From REEB95 sp035934235 (GTDB taxonomy: Bacteria > Pseudomonadota > Alphaproteobacteria > ATCC43930 > CGMCC-115725), in contig DASYYB010000006.1 in assembly GCA_035934235.1 (NCBI GenBank), positions 1 through 64,000 of the forward strand: 64,000 bases of DNA, written 5' to 3'. Position 1 is the first letter of the stretch. Every line of letters starts with the position of its first letter. The translations under genes were made by a program, and so were the position numbers. The notes beneath the pieces are model-generated. The model saw only the letters and a program-made list of their open reading frames with translations, made no database searches and had not been told where the DNA came from. Positions 29,249 through 37,984 of the stretch are shown piece after piece.

Positions 29249-29562
29249 TCAGCTTCGAAGCCATGTGCCAAATGGTGCAGCTCGAGCCGATCGAACTTGA
29301 GCGCTGGATTGCCCAACATTGGGTTCTGCCGGAGAGCGAGGGCGCGCACTACGTTTTCAGCGCGCTTGATGTTGCGCGGGTCCGCCTGATCGTCGAGCTG
29401 CACCGCGATCTGGCCGTTGGGGAGGATGCGATGTCCGTCGTGCTGCGGCTGCTCGATCAGCTGTATACGACTCGCCGACAGATGCGGTCGCTGTTGCAGG
29501 CGCTCGAGACGCTGCCCGAGGACCACCGCGCTGCCGTGCTGCGCCACTTCGGCGAACGTTGA
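29245..29562 (+). CDS. cbpM: Chaperone modulatory protein CbpM
   Basis: A 105-residue MerR-like helical protein that binds the J-domain of CbpA and inhibits it. The first 50 residues look like the winged-helix start (MVQLEPIELERWIAQHW) and the rest is a helical bundle with a C-terminal LETLPEDHRAAVLRHF. The ATGA overlap with cbpA at 29245-29248 and the pairing itself are the strongest support. Confidence 0.85.
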   Translation: MISFEAMCQMVQLEPIELERWIAQHWVLPESEGAHYVFSALDVARVRLIVELHRDLAVGEDAMSVVLRLLDQLYTTRRQMRSLLQALETLPEDHRAAVLRHFGER

Positions 29563-29622
29563 CTACCGGCTGGCAAAGGCGGGTTTCGCGGCCGCCCCGA
29601 TGGCGCTAGACTGCCCGCCGCC

Positions 29623-30060
29623 ATGATCTTCGCGCTCATCCTCCATATCCTTGCCGCCGTCATCTGGGTCGGCGGCATGTTTTTCGCCCATTTCATATTG
29701 CGGCCGGCGGCGGCGCCGCTCGAACCGGCCATTCGCTTGCCGTTGATGCGGCGCGCCTTGGCGCGGTTCTTTCCATGGGTCTGGGTTTCGGTCGCGCTGC
29801 TGCTGCTGTCGGGCGGCGGCATGATCAAGCTCGGCGCCGGCGGCCTCGCCGTCGAGACCATGATGGGCCTCGGTATCGTGATGATGCTGGCGTTCGGCCA
29901 CCTCTATTTCGCGCCGTGGCGGCGTTTTCAGCGGGCGCTCGATGGCAGCGACCTGCCGGCGGCTGCGGTGCAGCTCAACCAGATTCGCTTCATCGTCACG
30001 GGCAACCTGTTTCTCGGGCTGGTGGTGGTTTGTATCGGCGCCACCGCGCCCTATTGGTGA
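29623..30060 (+). CDS. CopD-like membrane protein
   Basis: A 145-residue integral membrane protein with four predicted helices (about 3-23, 50-70, 80-100, 120-143). The first helix reads LHILAAVIWVGGMFFAHF, the His/Trp-Gly signature of CopD/DUF2269-type proteins that may handle heme or copper. No partner genes for copper are nearby. It starts 60 bp after cbpM and ends 9 bp before the GST gene. Confidence 0.65.
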   Translation: MIFALILHILAAVIWVGGMFFAHFILRPAAAPLEPAIRLPLMRRALARFFPWVWVSVALLLLSGGGMIKLGAGGLAVETMMGLGIVMMLAFGHLYFAPWRRFQRALDGSDLPAAAVQLNQIRFIVTGNLFLGLVVVCIGATAPYW

Positions 30061-30069
30061 CGCGGCGCG

Positions 30070-30762
30070 ATGCTCAAGCTCTTTGATCTTGCGGGTGCCG
30101 ACGACAACCGCCGGTTCAGCCCATATTGCTGGCGCGTCAAGCTGGCGCTGGCGCACAAAGGATTGCCGGTCGAGACCATTCCTTGGCGCTTCACCGAGAA
30201 GGACCGCATCGCGGCGTCGGGACAGGAACGCGTGCCGGTGCTGGTCGACGGCGACAAGTGGATCGCCGACTCCTGGACCATCGCCAATTATCTCGAGGAC
30301 GCTTATCCCGACCGTCCGTCGCTGTTCGGCGGCGATGTCGGCCGCGCGCTGTCGCACTTCTATGTCGGTTGGGCGGACGTCGTGCTGCAACCAGCGATCG
30401 CGCGGTTCATCATGCGCGATGTCTTCGACCGCCTCCATGCCAAGGACCAGACCTATTTCCGGCAATCGCGCGAGGGGCGCTACGGCCAGACGCTGGAACA
30501 GGTGGTGGCTGATCGTGACAAGAACCTGCCGGCGTTCCGCGCCAGGCTGTCGCCGTTGCGCGTCGCGTTGCAGGGCCAACCGTTTCTCGCCGGCGCGTCG
30601 CCGCTGCAAGCCGACTATATCGTCTTCGGCAGCTTCCAATGGGCGCGCGCGACCAGCGCGTTCGAACTGCTCGCCAATGACGACGTCGTGCATGCATGGC
30701 GTGAACGCATGCTCGACCTCCACGGCCGATTGGCGCGTAAGGCACCGGCAGAAGCCGCCTGA
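30070..30762 (+). CDS. Glutathione S-transferase, beta-etherase-like (LigE type)
   Basis: A 230-residue GST. The N-terminal thioredoxin-like half has FSPYCWRVKLALAHKGLP, the motif of the LigE/LigP-type GST group that cleaves lignin beta-aryl ethers. The glutathione-binding VPVLVDGD and SWTIANYLED follow, then an all-helical C-terminal half. True lignin activity is not implied; many members have other substrates. The motif fixes the subgroup better than the reaction. Confidence 0.85.
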   Translation: MLKLFDLAGADDNRRFSPYCWRVKLALAHKGLPVETIPWRFTEKDRIAASGQERVPVLVDGDKWIADSWTIANYLEDAYPDRPSLFGGDVGRALSHFYVGWADVVLQPAIARFIMRDVFDRLHAKDQTYFRQSREGRYGQTLEQVVADRDKNLPAFRARLSPLRVALQGQPFLAGASPLQADYIVFGSFQWARATSAFELLANDDVVHAWRERMLDLHGRLARKAPAEAA

Positions 30763-30899
30763 GTTCGGCGATTCGCAGGGTATCCCACGGCGCGAACGGC
30801 CGGCGCTGTTGAAGGGCTTGAGAATCGCACAGGCCAACGCCAATAATACGAACACGGGTGACAGGCGACGGTGCAACCCGTCGCAGAAGGGGGATTGCT

Positions 30900-31106
30900 G
30901 TGGCAAACCATCAACCGAAGCAACGCGGTTGGAGCTGGTGGTACCTGATCTTCATCGGCCTGTTCCTGGTGGCGCTCTGGGTGCCGCTCTATAACCGCAT
31001 CGATCCGACTTTCATTGGCCTGCCGTTCTTCTATTGGTTCCAGCTGCTGCTGATTCTCATCGGCGCGGTCCTGACCGCGATCGTCTATTTCGCCACCGAA
31101 GCCTAG
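30900..31106 (+). CDS. DUF3311 small membrane protein
   Basis: A 68-residue protein with two membrane helices (WYLIFIGLFLVALWVPLYN and FYWFQLLLILIGAVLTAIVY), the DUF3311 pattern. It starts at a GTG at 30900 with AGAAGGGGG seven bases upstream; an in-frame start at 30858 is less likely. DUF3311 proteins sit directly before solute:sodium symporters and are thought to be accessory subunits. Here the symporter follows 54 bp downstream. Confidence 0.8.
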   Translation: MANHQPKQRGWSWWYLIFIGLFLVALWVPLYNRIDPTFIGLPFFYWFQLLLILIGAVLTAIVYFATEA

Positions 31107-31160
31107 CGCTCCGCGCGCGGAAGGCATGCCGGTTTCGAACAGTTCTGGGGGGAGAACGCC

Positions 31161-32702
31161 GTGAAAGACGTCAATTGGGTGGCACTGGTCGTCTTCGTTC
31201 TGCTGTTCGGATTCATCACCTGGCTCGGCTTCATGGCCGCGCGCTGGCGCAAGGGCGATCTCGATCTGCTGAATGAATGGGGTCTCGGCGGCCGCCGCTT
31301 CGGCACGGTCGTCACCTGGTTCCTGATCGGCGGCGACCTCTACACGGCTTATACGTTCATCGCCGTGCCGGCGTTGGCGTTCGGCGCGGGCGCCATCGCG
31401 TTCTTCGCGGTGCCCTACACCATCATCATTTATCCGCTGATGTTCGTCGCGTTTCCGCGCCTGTGGCGTGTCGCGCACAAGCACCAATACATCACCGCCG
31501 GCGATTTCGTGAAAGGCCGCTATGGCAATCGTTGGCTCGCGCTCGCCATTACGGTGACCGGCATCGTCGCCACCATGCCCTATATCGCGCTGCAACTCGT
31601 CGGCTTGCAGGTCGTGATCGGCGGCCTCGGTCTTTCGGGCGCCGGCCTGGCCGCCGATGTGCCGCTGATCATCGCATTCGTGATTCTGGCCGCCTTCACT
31701 TATACCAGCGGTCTCCGCGCGCCGGCGGCAATCGCCATCGTCAAGGACACGCTGATCTACCTGACGGCGTTTGCCGCCGTCATCGTCGTGCCGATCCAGC
31801 TCGGTGGTTTCGGGCACATCTTCTCCGCGATGCCGCCGGCGAAGGTTCTGTTGGCGGCGCCGACGGGCACTTCGACCGGCGTCTATGGCGTCTACATCAC
31901 GCTCGCCGTCGGCTCGGCGATGGCGCTGTTCCTCTATCCGCATTCGGTCACCGGCATGCTGAGCGCCTCGAGCGCGCACGCCGTTCGCCGCAACGCCGCG
32001 TTGTTGCCGGCTTATTCGCTGATGCTCGGGTTGTTGGCGCTGCTGGGATTCTTCGCCGTTGCTGCGGGCGTCGCGCAGATGCCCGAGTTCGCCGCCGGCT
32101 TCGCGCAGTACAAGGCGAATTTTGCCGTACCGGCGTTGCTGATCCACAGCTTCCCGTCCTGGTTCGTCGGCGTCGCCTTCGCCGCGATCGGCATCGGCGC
32201 GTTGGTGCCGGCGGCGATCATGTCGATCGCGTCGGCCAATCTTTATACGCGCAACATCCACCGCGAATTCTTCAATCCCAATCCGACCGACAAGGAAGAA
32301 GCGCAGATCGCCAAGTGGGTGTCGCTGATCGTGAAGTTCGGCGCGCTGGTCTTCGTGTTGTTCGTGCCGGCGCAATACGCGATTAATTTCCAGCTGCTCG
32401 GCGGCATCTGGATCATCCAGACCTTCCCGGCGGTGATCCTCGGTCTCTACACGCGCTGGTTCAACGACTGGGCGCTGCTGATCGGCTGGGCGACGGGCAC
32501 GGTTGTCGGCACGGCGATGGCCGCAGCGGTTCAATTCAAGCCGACGTGGCCGCTGATGCTCGGCGGCTGGACGCTGCCGGGTTACACCGCGTTCTATACG
32601 GTGATCCTGAATTTCGCCGTCGCGATCGTGCTCACCCTGGTGTTCAACGCCATGGGCGCGGCGCGGCGCGATCAAACCGTTCCGGCCGACTACCGGGCGT
32701 AA
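31161..32702 (+). CDS. Solute:sodium symporter, monocarboxylate (MctP)-type
   Basis: A 513-residue SSS-family permease with about 13 membrane helices. The N-terminal sodium-site region reads GFMAARW-rich then LGGRRFGTVVTWFLIGGDLYT. Closest known relatives by architecture and by the DUF3311 partner are the rhizobial MctP transporters for lactate, pyruvate and related monocarboxylates. Substrate is an inference. A sequence of nearly 700 codons without stop on the opposite strand (30615-32675) is an antisense shadow of high GC and is not a gene. Confidence 0.85.
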   Translation: MKDVNWVALVVFVLLFGFITWLGFMAARWRKGDLDLLNEWGLGGRRFGTVVTWFLIGGDLYTAYTFIAVPALAFGAGAIAFFAVPYTIIIYPLMFVAFPRLWRVAHKHQYITAGDFVKGRYGNRWLALAITVTGIVATMPYIALQLVGLQVVIGGLGLSGAGLAADVPLIIAFVILAAFTYTSGLRAPAAIAIVKDTLIYLTAFAAVIVVPIQLGGFGHIFSAMPPAKVLLAAPTGTSTGVYGVYITLAVGSAMALFLYPHSVTGMLSASSAHAVRRNAALLPAYSLMLGLLALLGFFAVAAGVAQMPEFAAGFAQYKANFAVPALLIHSFPSWFVGVAFAAIGIGALVPAAIMSIASANLYTRNIHREFFNPNPTDKEEAQIAKWVSLIVKFGALVFVLFVPAQYAINFQLLGGIWIIQTFPAVILGLYTRWFNDWALLIGWATGTVVGTAMAAAVQFKPTWPLMLGGWTLPGYTAFYTVILNFAVAIVLTLVFNAMGAARRDQTVPADYRA

Positions 32703-33050
32703 TCGGCGGTACGTATCGCCGAATTGTCACAGGGGATTTCGGGATAACACCCAGCGCGGGCAGACGCCCGCTTGGGCTTATGGCGCGCCGGCGAACAGCC
32801 TAGGCGCGCAGGGTCATCACGACCAAGGAGGCGAGGACAACGCCGGCGAATTCTGCGCCGGCCGCAATTTGTCCGACCAGGACGCCGAACAGCGTGCTGG
32901 CAAGGGTGACGCCTCCGATCAGGGTGCTCATGGACTTCGCCGCTCCCGTTTGTTGGCAGGACAACGGGGCATCGCGGCGCTTTATTCCGGTCGTCGGCGA
33001 CTGCGGCATTTCGCCCGTCGGATGTCCGCCGTGCCACGAAAAAACCTTAT
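32703..33050. other. Convergent intergenic region, 348 bp
   Basis: It separates the symporter from the end of the long minus-strand molybdoenzyme block. It holds at most one small membrane reading frame on the minus strand (see 32800-32931). No terminator with a clear T run was found. Confidence 0.4.
32800..32931 (-). CDS. Possible 43-residue single-helix membrane protein
   Basis: From the ATG at 32931 it gives a Gly/Ala/Val/Leu-rich protein of 43 residues, with one or two hydrophobic stretches (LIGGVTLASTLFGVLVGQI and FAGVVLASLVVMTL). GGGAG lies about 10 bp before the ATG. Nothing else supports it. In DNA of this composition such frames arise by chance, so it is kept at low confidence. Confidence 0.3.
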   Translation of the reverse strand: MSTLIGGVTLASTLFGVLVGQIAAGAEFAGVVLASLVVMTLRA

Positions 33051-34697
33051 TTAGGCGTCGATTTTCGCGGTCGCTGCGAGCTGGGCGAGGGCTTGGGGTG
33101 TATCAATATCGATCACGACGCCGTCGCCTTCCATTTCGATTTCGGCGACCAGTTCGGGATAGGCGCCGATCAGGTGGCGGGCGCCGACATCGCCGGCGAC
33201 GGTCCGCATTTCGGCAAAGAACTGCCGCGCCCACAGTACCGGATTGCCGCGCTTGCCGCGGCGCGTCGGGACGATAATGGCGCGGCTCTCGCGCGGATCG
33301 AAGGCGCCCGCCAGGTGCTTGAGCTCGGCGGCGCTGACCCGGGGCATGTCGGCCAGGCAGATCAGCGCGCCTTCGGCTTCGGGCGGTAGCGCGTCGAGGC
33401 CGGCCCGGAGCGAGGTCGACAGGCCCTCGGCATAATCCGGATTGTGCACCAGGGTCACCGACAGGCCGGACAACGCCGCTGCGACTTTGTCACGTTCGTG
33501 GCCGGTGACCACCACCACCGGCGTCAAGCCGGCGGCCAGGGCGGCATCGACCGCGTGCCGCACCATCGGCTTGCCGTCAACGCCGATGAGCAGCTTGTTG
33601 ACCGTGCCCATCCGGCGTGAACGCCCCGCTGCCAGCACCACGGCGGCGATCCGGCGTGCTGGCGGCGCACCGGATTGAACGGTCGCCGTTCCCACTTCGG
33701 CGCGCGGCAGCGGCCGCGACGGAATCTCGCCGAGAAGGCCGCCGACACCCATGCCGCGCACGGCGGCGGCATCGATCGGCAAGCCAGCCATCAATCGGCG
33801 CAGCACCCAATCGAAGCCGTTGACCTGCGGCGAGCGGGCGCAACCCGGCAGGCCAAGCACATCGGCCGCGCCGATCTGGCCGACGAGCAGCAAATTGCCC
33901 GGATCGACCGGCATGCCGAATTGCAGGATCGTGCCGCCGGCCGCTTCGACCGCGGCCGGAATGACGTCGCGGCGGTCGAGGATGGCGGATGCACCGGCCA
34001 CCAGCACGAGATCGGCGCCATCCGCGATCGCGGCCTTGATCGCCGGCGCCAGCGCCGTGGCGTCATGCGCGACACGGCGTTCGCCGATCAAGGTGCCGCC
34101 GAGGGCCGTCAGGCGCGCACGGGTGATGTCGACCGTTTTATCGAGAATGCTCGGCTTGAGGCCGGGCAATTCGGTTTGGATCAGCACCGCGCGCTTCGCG
34201 GCGAATGGCGCGACCGCGACCAGATGCGTTGCATCGGCAACCGCCTTTTCGCAGGCGGTTAGGCGTTCGCTGGCGACGGCAAACGGAATGATCTTCACCG
34301 TCGCGACCATCTGCTTCGGCGCGACGACCGTGTCCGGCTCAAGCGTCGCCAACGTGATCGCTTCGTCGATCGCGTTGAGCCGGTCGACGGCGGCGCGATC
34401 GACACGGCACAATCCGGCCGTCTCGGCGAACAGATTGGCGCGGCCGGTGAAAGCCGGCGCAGCAGTGATGCCGCCGCCTGCCAACCGTCGGGCGATGCGA
34501 TTGGCAGCTTCATCCTCGCCGACGTCGCCGGGTTCGAGCCGCGCGGCGACGACGTTCGCCAAACCGGCGGCGCGCAACGCCCCAACGTCGTCTGCCGTCA
34601 GCATCCGGCCTTTCCGGAACACGCGGCCGCCGAGCTTGAGATTGTGCGCCATGATGGCGCCGACAGCCTGATCGAGCGGCGTGTCGCCGAACTTCAT
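33051..34697 (-). CDS. Molybdopterin-binding / MocA-like cytidylyltransferase fusion
   Basis: A 548-residue fusion. The N-terminal half (about 1-345) is a MoeA/MPT-binding-like domain with GADLVLVAGASAILDRRDVI and GCARSPQVNGFDWV. The C-terminal half (from about 349) is a GT-A nucleotidyltransferase with LAAGRSRRMGTVNKLL and LICLADMP. That LAAG/NKLL signature is the CTP-selective MocA type, unlike MobA at 3911 (LAGG/DKSL). It probably makes the cytosine dinucleotide cofactor used by CO-dehydrogenase-like enzymes. It starts 1 bp after xdhC2 and is the last gene of the coxD-E-xdhC operon. An upstream in-frame start at 34904 overlaps xdhC2 and is rejected. Confidence 0.85.
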   Translation of the reverse strand: MKFGDTPLDQAVGAIMAHNLKLGGRVFRKGRMLTADDVGALRAAGLANVVAARLEPGDVGEDEAANRIARRLAGGGITAAPAFTGRANLFAETAGLCRVDRAAVDRLNAIDEAITLATLEPDTVVAPKQMVATVKIIPFAVASERLTACEKAVADATHLVAVAPFAAKRAVLIQTELPGLKPSILDKTVDITRARLTALGGTLIGERRVAHDATALAPAIKAAIADGADLVLVAGASAILDRRDVIPAAVEAAGGTILQFGMPVDPGNLLLVGQIGAADVLGLPGCARSPQVNGFDWVLRRLMAGLPIDAAAVRGMGVGGLLGEIPSRPLPRAEVGTATVQSGAPPARRIAAVVLAAGRSRRMGTVNKLLIGVDGKPMVRHAVDAALAAGLTPVVVVTGHERDKVAAALSGLSVTLVHNPDYAEGLSTSLRAGLDALPPEAEGALICLADMPRVSAAELKHLAGAFDPRESRAIIVPTRRGKRGNPVLWARQFFAEMRTVAGDVGARHLIGAYPELVAEIEMEGDGVVIDIDTPQALAQLAATAKIDA

Positions 34698-34698
34698 C

Positions 34699-35415
34699 TC
34701 AGGCCGCTTGCCGGCTCTTGAGCCGGTCGGCGCGCAGCGTTGCGGTGATCTGAGCCAGGATCGAAACCGCGATCTCGGCCGGCGAGAGCGCGCCGATGTC
34801 GAGCCCGACCGGACCGTGAATGCGTGCGCAGTCGGTGTCCTTGAAGCCGGCATCGGCGAGGCGCTTGAGCCGTGCGGCATGCGTCTTCTTCGAGCCCAGT
34901 GCACCGATATAGAAAGCCTGTGATTTGAGCGCCGCGATCAGCGCCGGATCGTCGACTTTGGGATCGTGGGTGAGGGTGACGACGGCGCTGCGCCGGTTTG
35001 GTTTGAGCCGCGCCATCGCGTCGTCTGGCCATTCGGTCGACAGTTCGACGCCCGGAAACCGCTCGCTGCTGGCAAAGGCGCTGCGCGGATCGATCACCGT
35101 GACCGCATAACCGGCCATCGCCGCCATCCGCGCCAACGGCTGGGCGATATGGACGGCTCCCACGACCATGAGCCGCAAGGGCGGGTTGAACACCTCGATG
35201 AAAACCTTGCCGTCGGGCGTGTCGACCAGGGTGCTGCGGTCGTCGGCCAGTGCCTGCCGGACCGCCGCATCCAGCAACTCGTTTTTCTTCAAGTTTCCTT
35301 CAACAACAGTGCCTTGATACAATATTTGCAGATTTGACTTAAGGTCGGTAACCAGCGCCGCCGGCCGCCCGGCGGCGGCCGACTCGACGGCACGCTTAAG
35401 CAGTTCGAGCTTCAT
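34699..35415 (-). CDS. XdhC/CoxF-type molybdenum cofactor sulfuration protein, Rossmann half
   Basis: A 238-residue protein. The C-terminal XdhC Rossmann domain is clear: LMVVGAVHIAQPLARMA, VVTLTHDPKVDDPAL, and FYIGALGSKKTHAARLKRL. The family inserts sulfido ligand into the Mo cofactor of xanthine- and CO-dehydrogenase-type enzymes. It starts within the ATGA overlap with the upstream xdhC1 gene, and together the two genes make up the two halves usually joined in XdhC. Confidence 0.85.
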   Translation of the reverse strand: MKLELLKRAVESAAAGRPAALVTDLKSNLQILYQGTVVEGNLKKNELLDAAVRQALADDRSTLVDTPDGKVFIEVFNPPLRLMVVGAVHIAQPLARMAAMAGYAVTVIDPRSAFASSERFPGVELSTEWPDDAMARLKPNRRSAVVTLTHDPKVDDPALIAALKSQAFYIGALGSKKTHAARLKRLADAGFKDTDCARIHGPVGLDIGALSPAEIAVSILAQITATLRADRLKSRQAA

Positions 35416-35744
35416 TCGACGCTCTCGACGAAAACCTGGATCTTGCCGCCGCAGGCGAGGCCGACCTCCCAAGCTTGCTCGTTGGTGACGCCGAAATCCA
35501 GGAGTCGCGGCTTGCCGTCCTTGATTGCCGCGAGGCCTTCCTCGATGACGGCGCCTTCGACACATCCGCCGGACACGGACCCGACAAAGGATCCGCTGTC
35601 GTCGACCGCCAGCTTGGCGCCGACCGGCCGCGGCGACGAACCCCAGGTCGAGACGACGGTCGCAACCGCCACGCCCTTGCCTTGGCCACGCCATTGGGTG
35701 GCCTGATCGAGAATGTCGGCGTTGTCGCCGCTGTTCATCGCCAT
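35412..35744 (-). CDS. XdhC/CoxI N-terminal-type protein
   Basis: A 110-residue stand-alone XdhC_CoxI domain with STWGSSPRPVGAKLAV and VGSVSGGCVEGAV, the Cys-containing loop thought to carry sulfur. It starts 2 bp after coxE and overlaps the next gene by 4 bp. As in many cox clusters the XdhC N-terminal and Rossmann domains are separate genes here. Confidence 0.85.
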   Translation of the reverse strand: MAMNSGDNADILDQATQWRGQGKGVAVATVVSTWGSSPRPVGAKLAVDDSGSFVGSVSGGCVEGAVIEEGLAAIKDGKPRLLDFGVTNEQAWEVGLACGGKIQVFVESVE

Positions 35745-35746
35745 GA

Positions 35747-36976
35747 TCAGCCTGCCTTTCGCATCTCCGCCCATTCCGCCGCCGCGCCGAGCCGCCGCGT
35801 GCCGCTTTCGGCCAGCGCCGCGACGACCGCCTTCAGGCTTTCGAGATTGTGCACCGGCCGGAATTCGTCGACATGCGGCAGGATCGCCTTCATGCCGAGG
35901 GATTTGGGCGCGAAGCCGGCGTAGCGCAACAGCGGATTGAGCCAGATCAGCCGGCTGCATGATTTGTGCAGACGTTCCATCTCGCGCGCCAAGCCGACGC
36001 CGGCGTCGCGATCGAGCCCGTCGGAAATGAACAGAACGACCGCCCCCTGGCCGAGGACGCGGCGCGACCAGCGGTGATTGAATTCGGCCAGGCATTGACC
36101 GATGCGCGTGCCGCCCGACCAGTCCTCGACCGCCGCCGCGACCTTGTCGAGCGCCTCATCGACGTCACGCGTGCGCAGCGGCCGCGTGATGTTGGTGAGG
36201 CGCGTACCGAACAGGAACGCATGCACGCGGTCGCGGTCGTTGATCACGGTATGGAGAAAATGCAGGAAGATCCGGGTGTAGCGGCTCATCGAGCCCGAGA
36301 TATCGCAGAGAACCACAAGAGGCGGCGGCCGCGTCGCGCGGTCCTTGCGTTTGAGCGCGATCAGGCCGCCGGCGCGCAGCTGGGCACGCAGCGTCGCGCG
36401 CATGTCGACCCGCGCGCCGCGCGGATCGGCGGCAAAGCGCCGCGTCGGCTTCTCGGCGAGCGCCAGCGCCAGCTTTTTGACCGCGTCGCGCGCCGCGTTC
36501 ATCTCGGCGGTCGACATCTTCTCGAAGTCCATGGTTTGCAGCATTTCGTGCGGCGAAAAGGTCATCGCCGCGTCGATCTCGGTCTTGTCCTCGCGCGGCC
36601 GGGTGGCGTCGCTGCTATGGCCGGCGCGCAGCGCTTCGGCCAGCCGTCGACTCATCTCCGCACCGTCCTGGCGCGGCACCTGCAATTCGGGCAACAGCAG
36701 ACCCATCATGCGTTCGAGCAGCTTCGGATTGCGCCAGAAGACGTGGAACGCCTGATCGAAGATCAGCCGCTGGTCGCGCCGGTTGACGAACACCGCATGC
36801 AGCGTCCAGTAGAAATCGTCGCGGCTTTCGACGCCGACCGCTCGCACCGCTTCGACCGCTTGCAAGACCCGGCCGGGACCGACCGGCAAGCCGGCGGCGC
36901 GCAACGTGCGCGCGAAATACATGATGTTGGCGACCAGATTGCCGCCAGTGGGCGATAGCGTGACGCCGTCCATCAC
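35747..36976 (-). CDS. coxE: VWA-domain protein CoxE
   Basis: A 409-residue protein with a C-terminal von Willebrand A domain whose MIDAS motif is DISGSMSR. It works with the MoxR-type ATPase CoxD in maturing the CO-dehydrogenase active site. The N-terminal half (about 1-190) is helical and charged. Family segments VNRRDQRLIFDQAFHVFW and VLFISDGLDRD are present. It overlaps coxD by 4 bp. Confidence 0.9.
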   Translation of the reverse strand: MMDGVTLSPTGGNLVANIMYFARTLRAAGLPVGPGRVLQAVEAVRAVGVESRDDFYWTLHAVFVNRRDQRLIFDQAFHVFWRNPKLLERMMGLLLPELQVPRQDGAEMSRRLAEALRAGHSSDATRPREDKTEIDAAMTFSPHEMLQTMDFEKMSTAEMNAARDAVKKLALALAEKPTRRFAADPRGARVDMRATLRAQLRAGGLIALKRKDRATRPPPLVVLCDISGSMSRYTRIFLHFLHTVINDRDRVHAFLFGTRLTNITRPLRTRDVDEALDKVAAAVEDWSGGTRIGQCLAEFNHRWSRRVLGQGAVVLFISDGLDRDAGVGLAREMERLHKSCSRLIWLNPLLRYAGFAPKSLGMKAILPHVDEFRPVHNLESLKAVVAALAESGTRRLGAAAEWAEMRKAG

Positions 36977-37896
36977 TGCGCCGCGGCGAGCTCGGCCTTC
37001 ACTTGCGCCAGCAGGCGCTCGGCCTCACTGCCCTGAATCTTGGCGATGTCGTCTTGGTATTTTAGCAGCACGCCGAGCGTGTCGTTGATCGCTTCCGGCG
37101 TCAATGCGAGCACATCAAGTTGCGACAGCGCATGCGCCCAATCGATGGTTTCGGCGATGCCCGGCTGCTTGAAGAGATCGCCGGCCGCGCGCAGCTTCTG
37201 CACGAAGGCGACGACTTGGCGCGACAGCTCGGCCGGCGCGCCGGGCGCCTTGAGGCGCAAGATCTCGAGCTCGCGCGCCGCGTCGGGATAATCGATCCAG
37301 TAATAGAAGCAGCGGCGCTTCAACGCGTCGTGGATCTCGCGCGTGCGGTTGGAGGTGATGACCACGATGGGCGGCGCGGCGGCTTTGACCGTGCCGAGCT
37401 CCGGGATCGACACCTGATAGTCGGACAGCATCTCGAGCAGGAAGGCCTCGAACGGTTCGTCGGTGCGGTCGAGCTCGTCGATCAGTAGCACCGGCGGTCC
37501 GGCGACGTCGGGTTCGAGCGCCTGCAACAGCGGCCGCTTGATGAGGAACTTGTCCGAGAAAATTTCTGCTTCAACCGTGTCCTTGCTTTCCTGGCCGGTT
37601 TCGGCGAGGCGGATCTCGATCATCTGGCGCGGATAATTCCACTCATAGACCGCGCTGGCGACGTCGAGGCCTTCGTAGCATTGCAGGCGAATCAATTTGC
37701 GGCCGAGCCGTTCCGCCAGCACCTTCGCCACTTCGGTCTTGCCGGTGCCGGCTTCGCCTTCGAGGAACAGCGGCCGCTTCAGCGACAGCGCGAGATAGAC
37801 CGCGGTCGCCAGGCTGCGGTCGGCGACATAGCGGCCCTTGGCGAGCAGCGCCAGCGCGTCGGCGACGGAGGTCGGCAGAGAAGCCATCGGAATCAT
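36973..37896 (-). CDS. coxD: MoxR-family AAA+ ATPase CoxD
   Basis: A 307-residue AAA+ ATPase from the ATG at 37896; ATG at 37887 or GTG at 37920 are alternatives and I cannot see a ribosome site that decides. Walker A is GEAGTGKTEVA, Walker B is LLIDELDRTDEPFEAF, and the MoxR C-terminal lid follows. In Oligotropha CoxD is needed for copper-sulfur insertion in CO dehydrogenase with CoxE. First gene of the coxD-coxE-xdhC1-xdhC2-fusion operon. Confidence 0.9.
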   Translation of the reverse strand: MIPMASLPTSVADALALLAKGRYVADRSLATAVYLALSLKRPLFLEGEAGTGKTEVAKVLAERLGRKLIRLQCYEGLDVASAVYEWNYPRQMIEIRLAETGQESKDTVEAEIFSDKFLIKRPLLQALEPDVAGPPVLLIDELDRTDEPFEAFLLEMLSDYQVSIPELGTVKAAAPPIVVITSNRTREIHDALKRRCFYYWIDYPDAARELEILRLKAPGAPAELSRQVVAFVQKLRAAGDLFKQPGIAETIDWAHALSQLDVLALTPEAINDTLGVLLKYQDDIAKIQGSEAERLLAQVKAELAAAQ

Positions 37897-37984
37897 GTCC
37901 ACGCGATGAAAGCGAAACACTTATTTTTAAAGGATTTCGCGGGGCGGGTCCAATCCGCGGGACCCGCTTCATTGCTGCCATGCG

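Noticed and set aside
30615..32675. A 686-codon open frame on the minus strand opposite the symporter
   Set aside because: It is antisense to a clear 13-helix transporter, is extremely Arg/His/Asp/Gln-rich and has no domain logic. High-GC codon bias leaves such frames open by chance.
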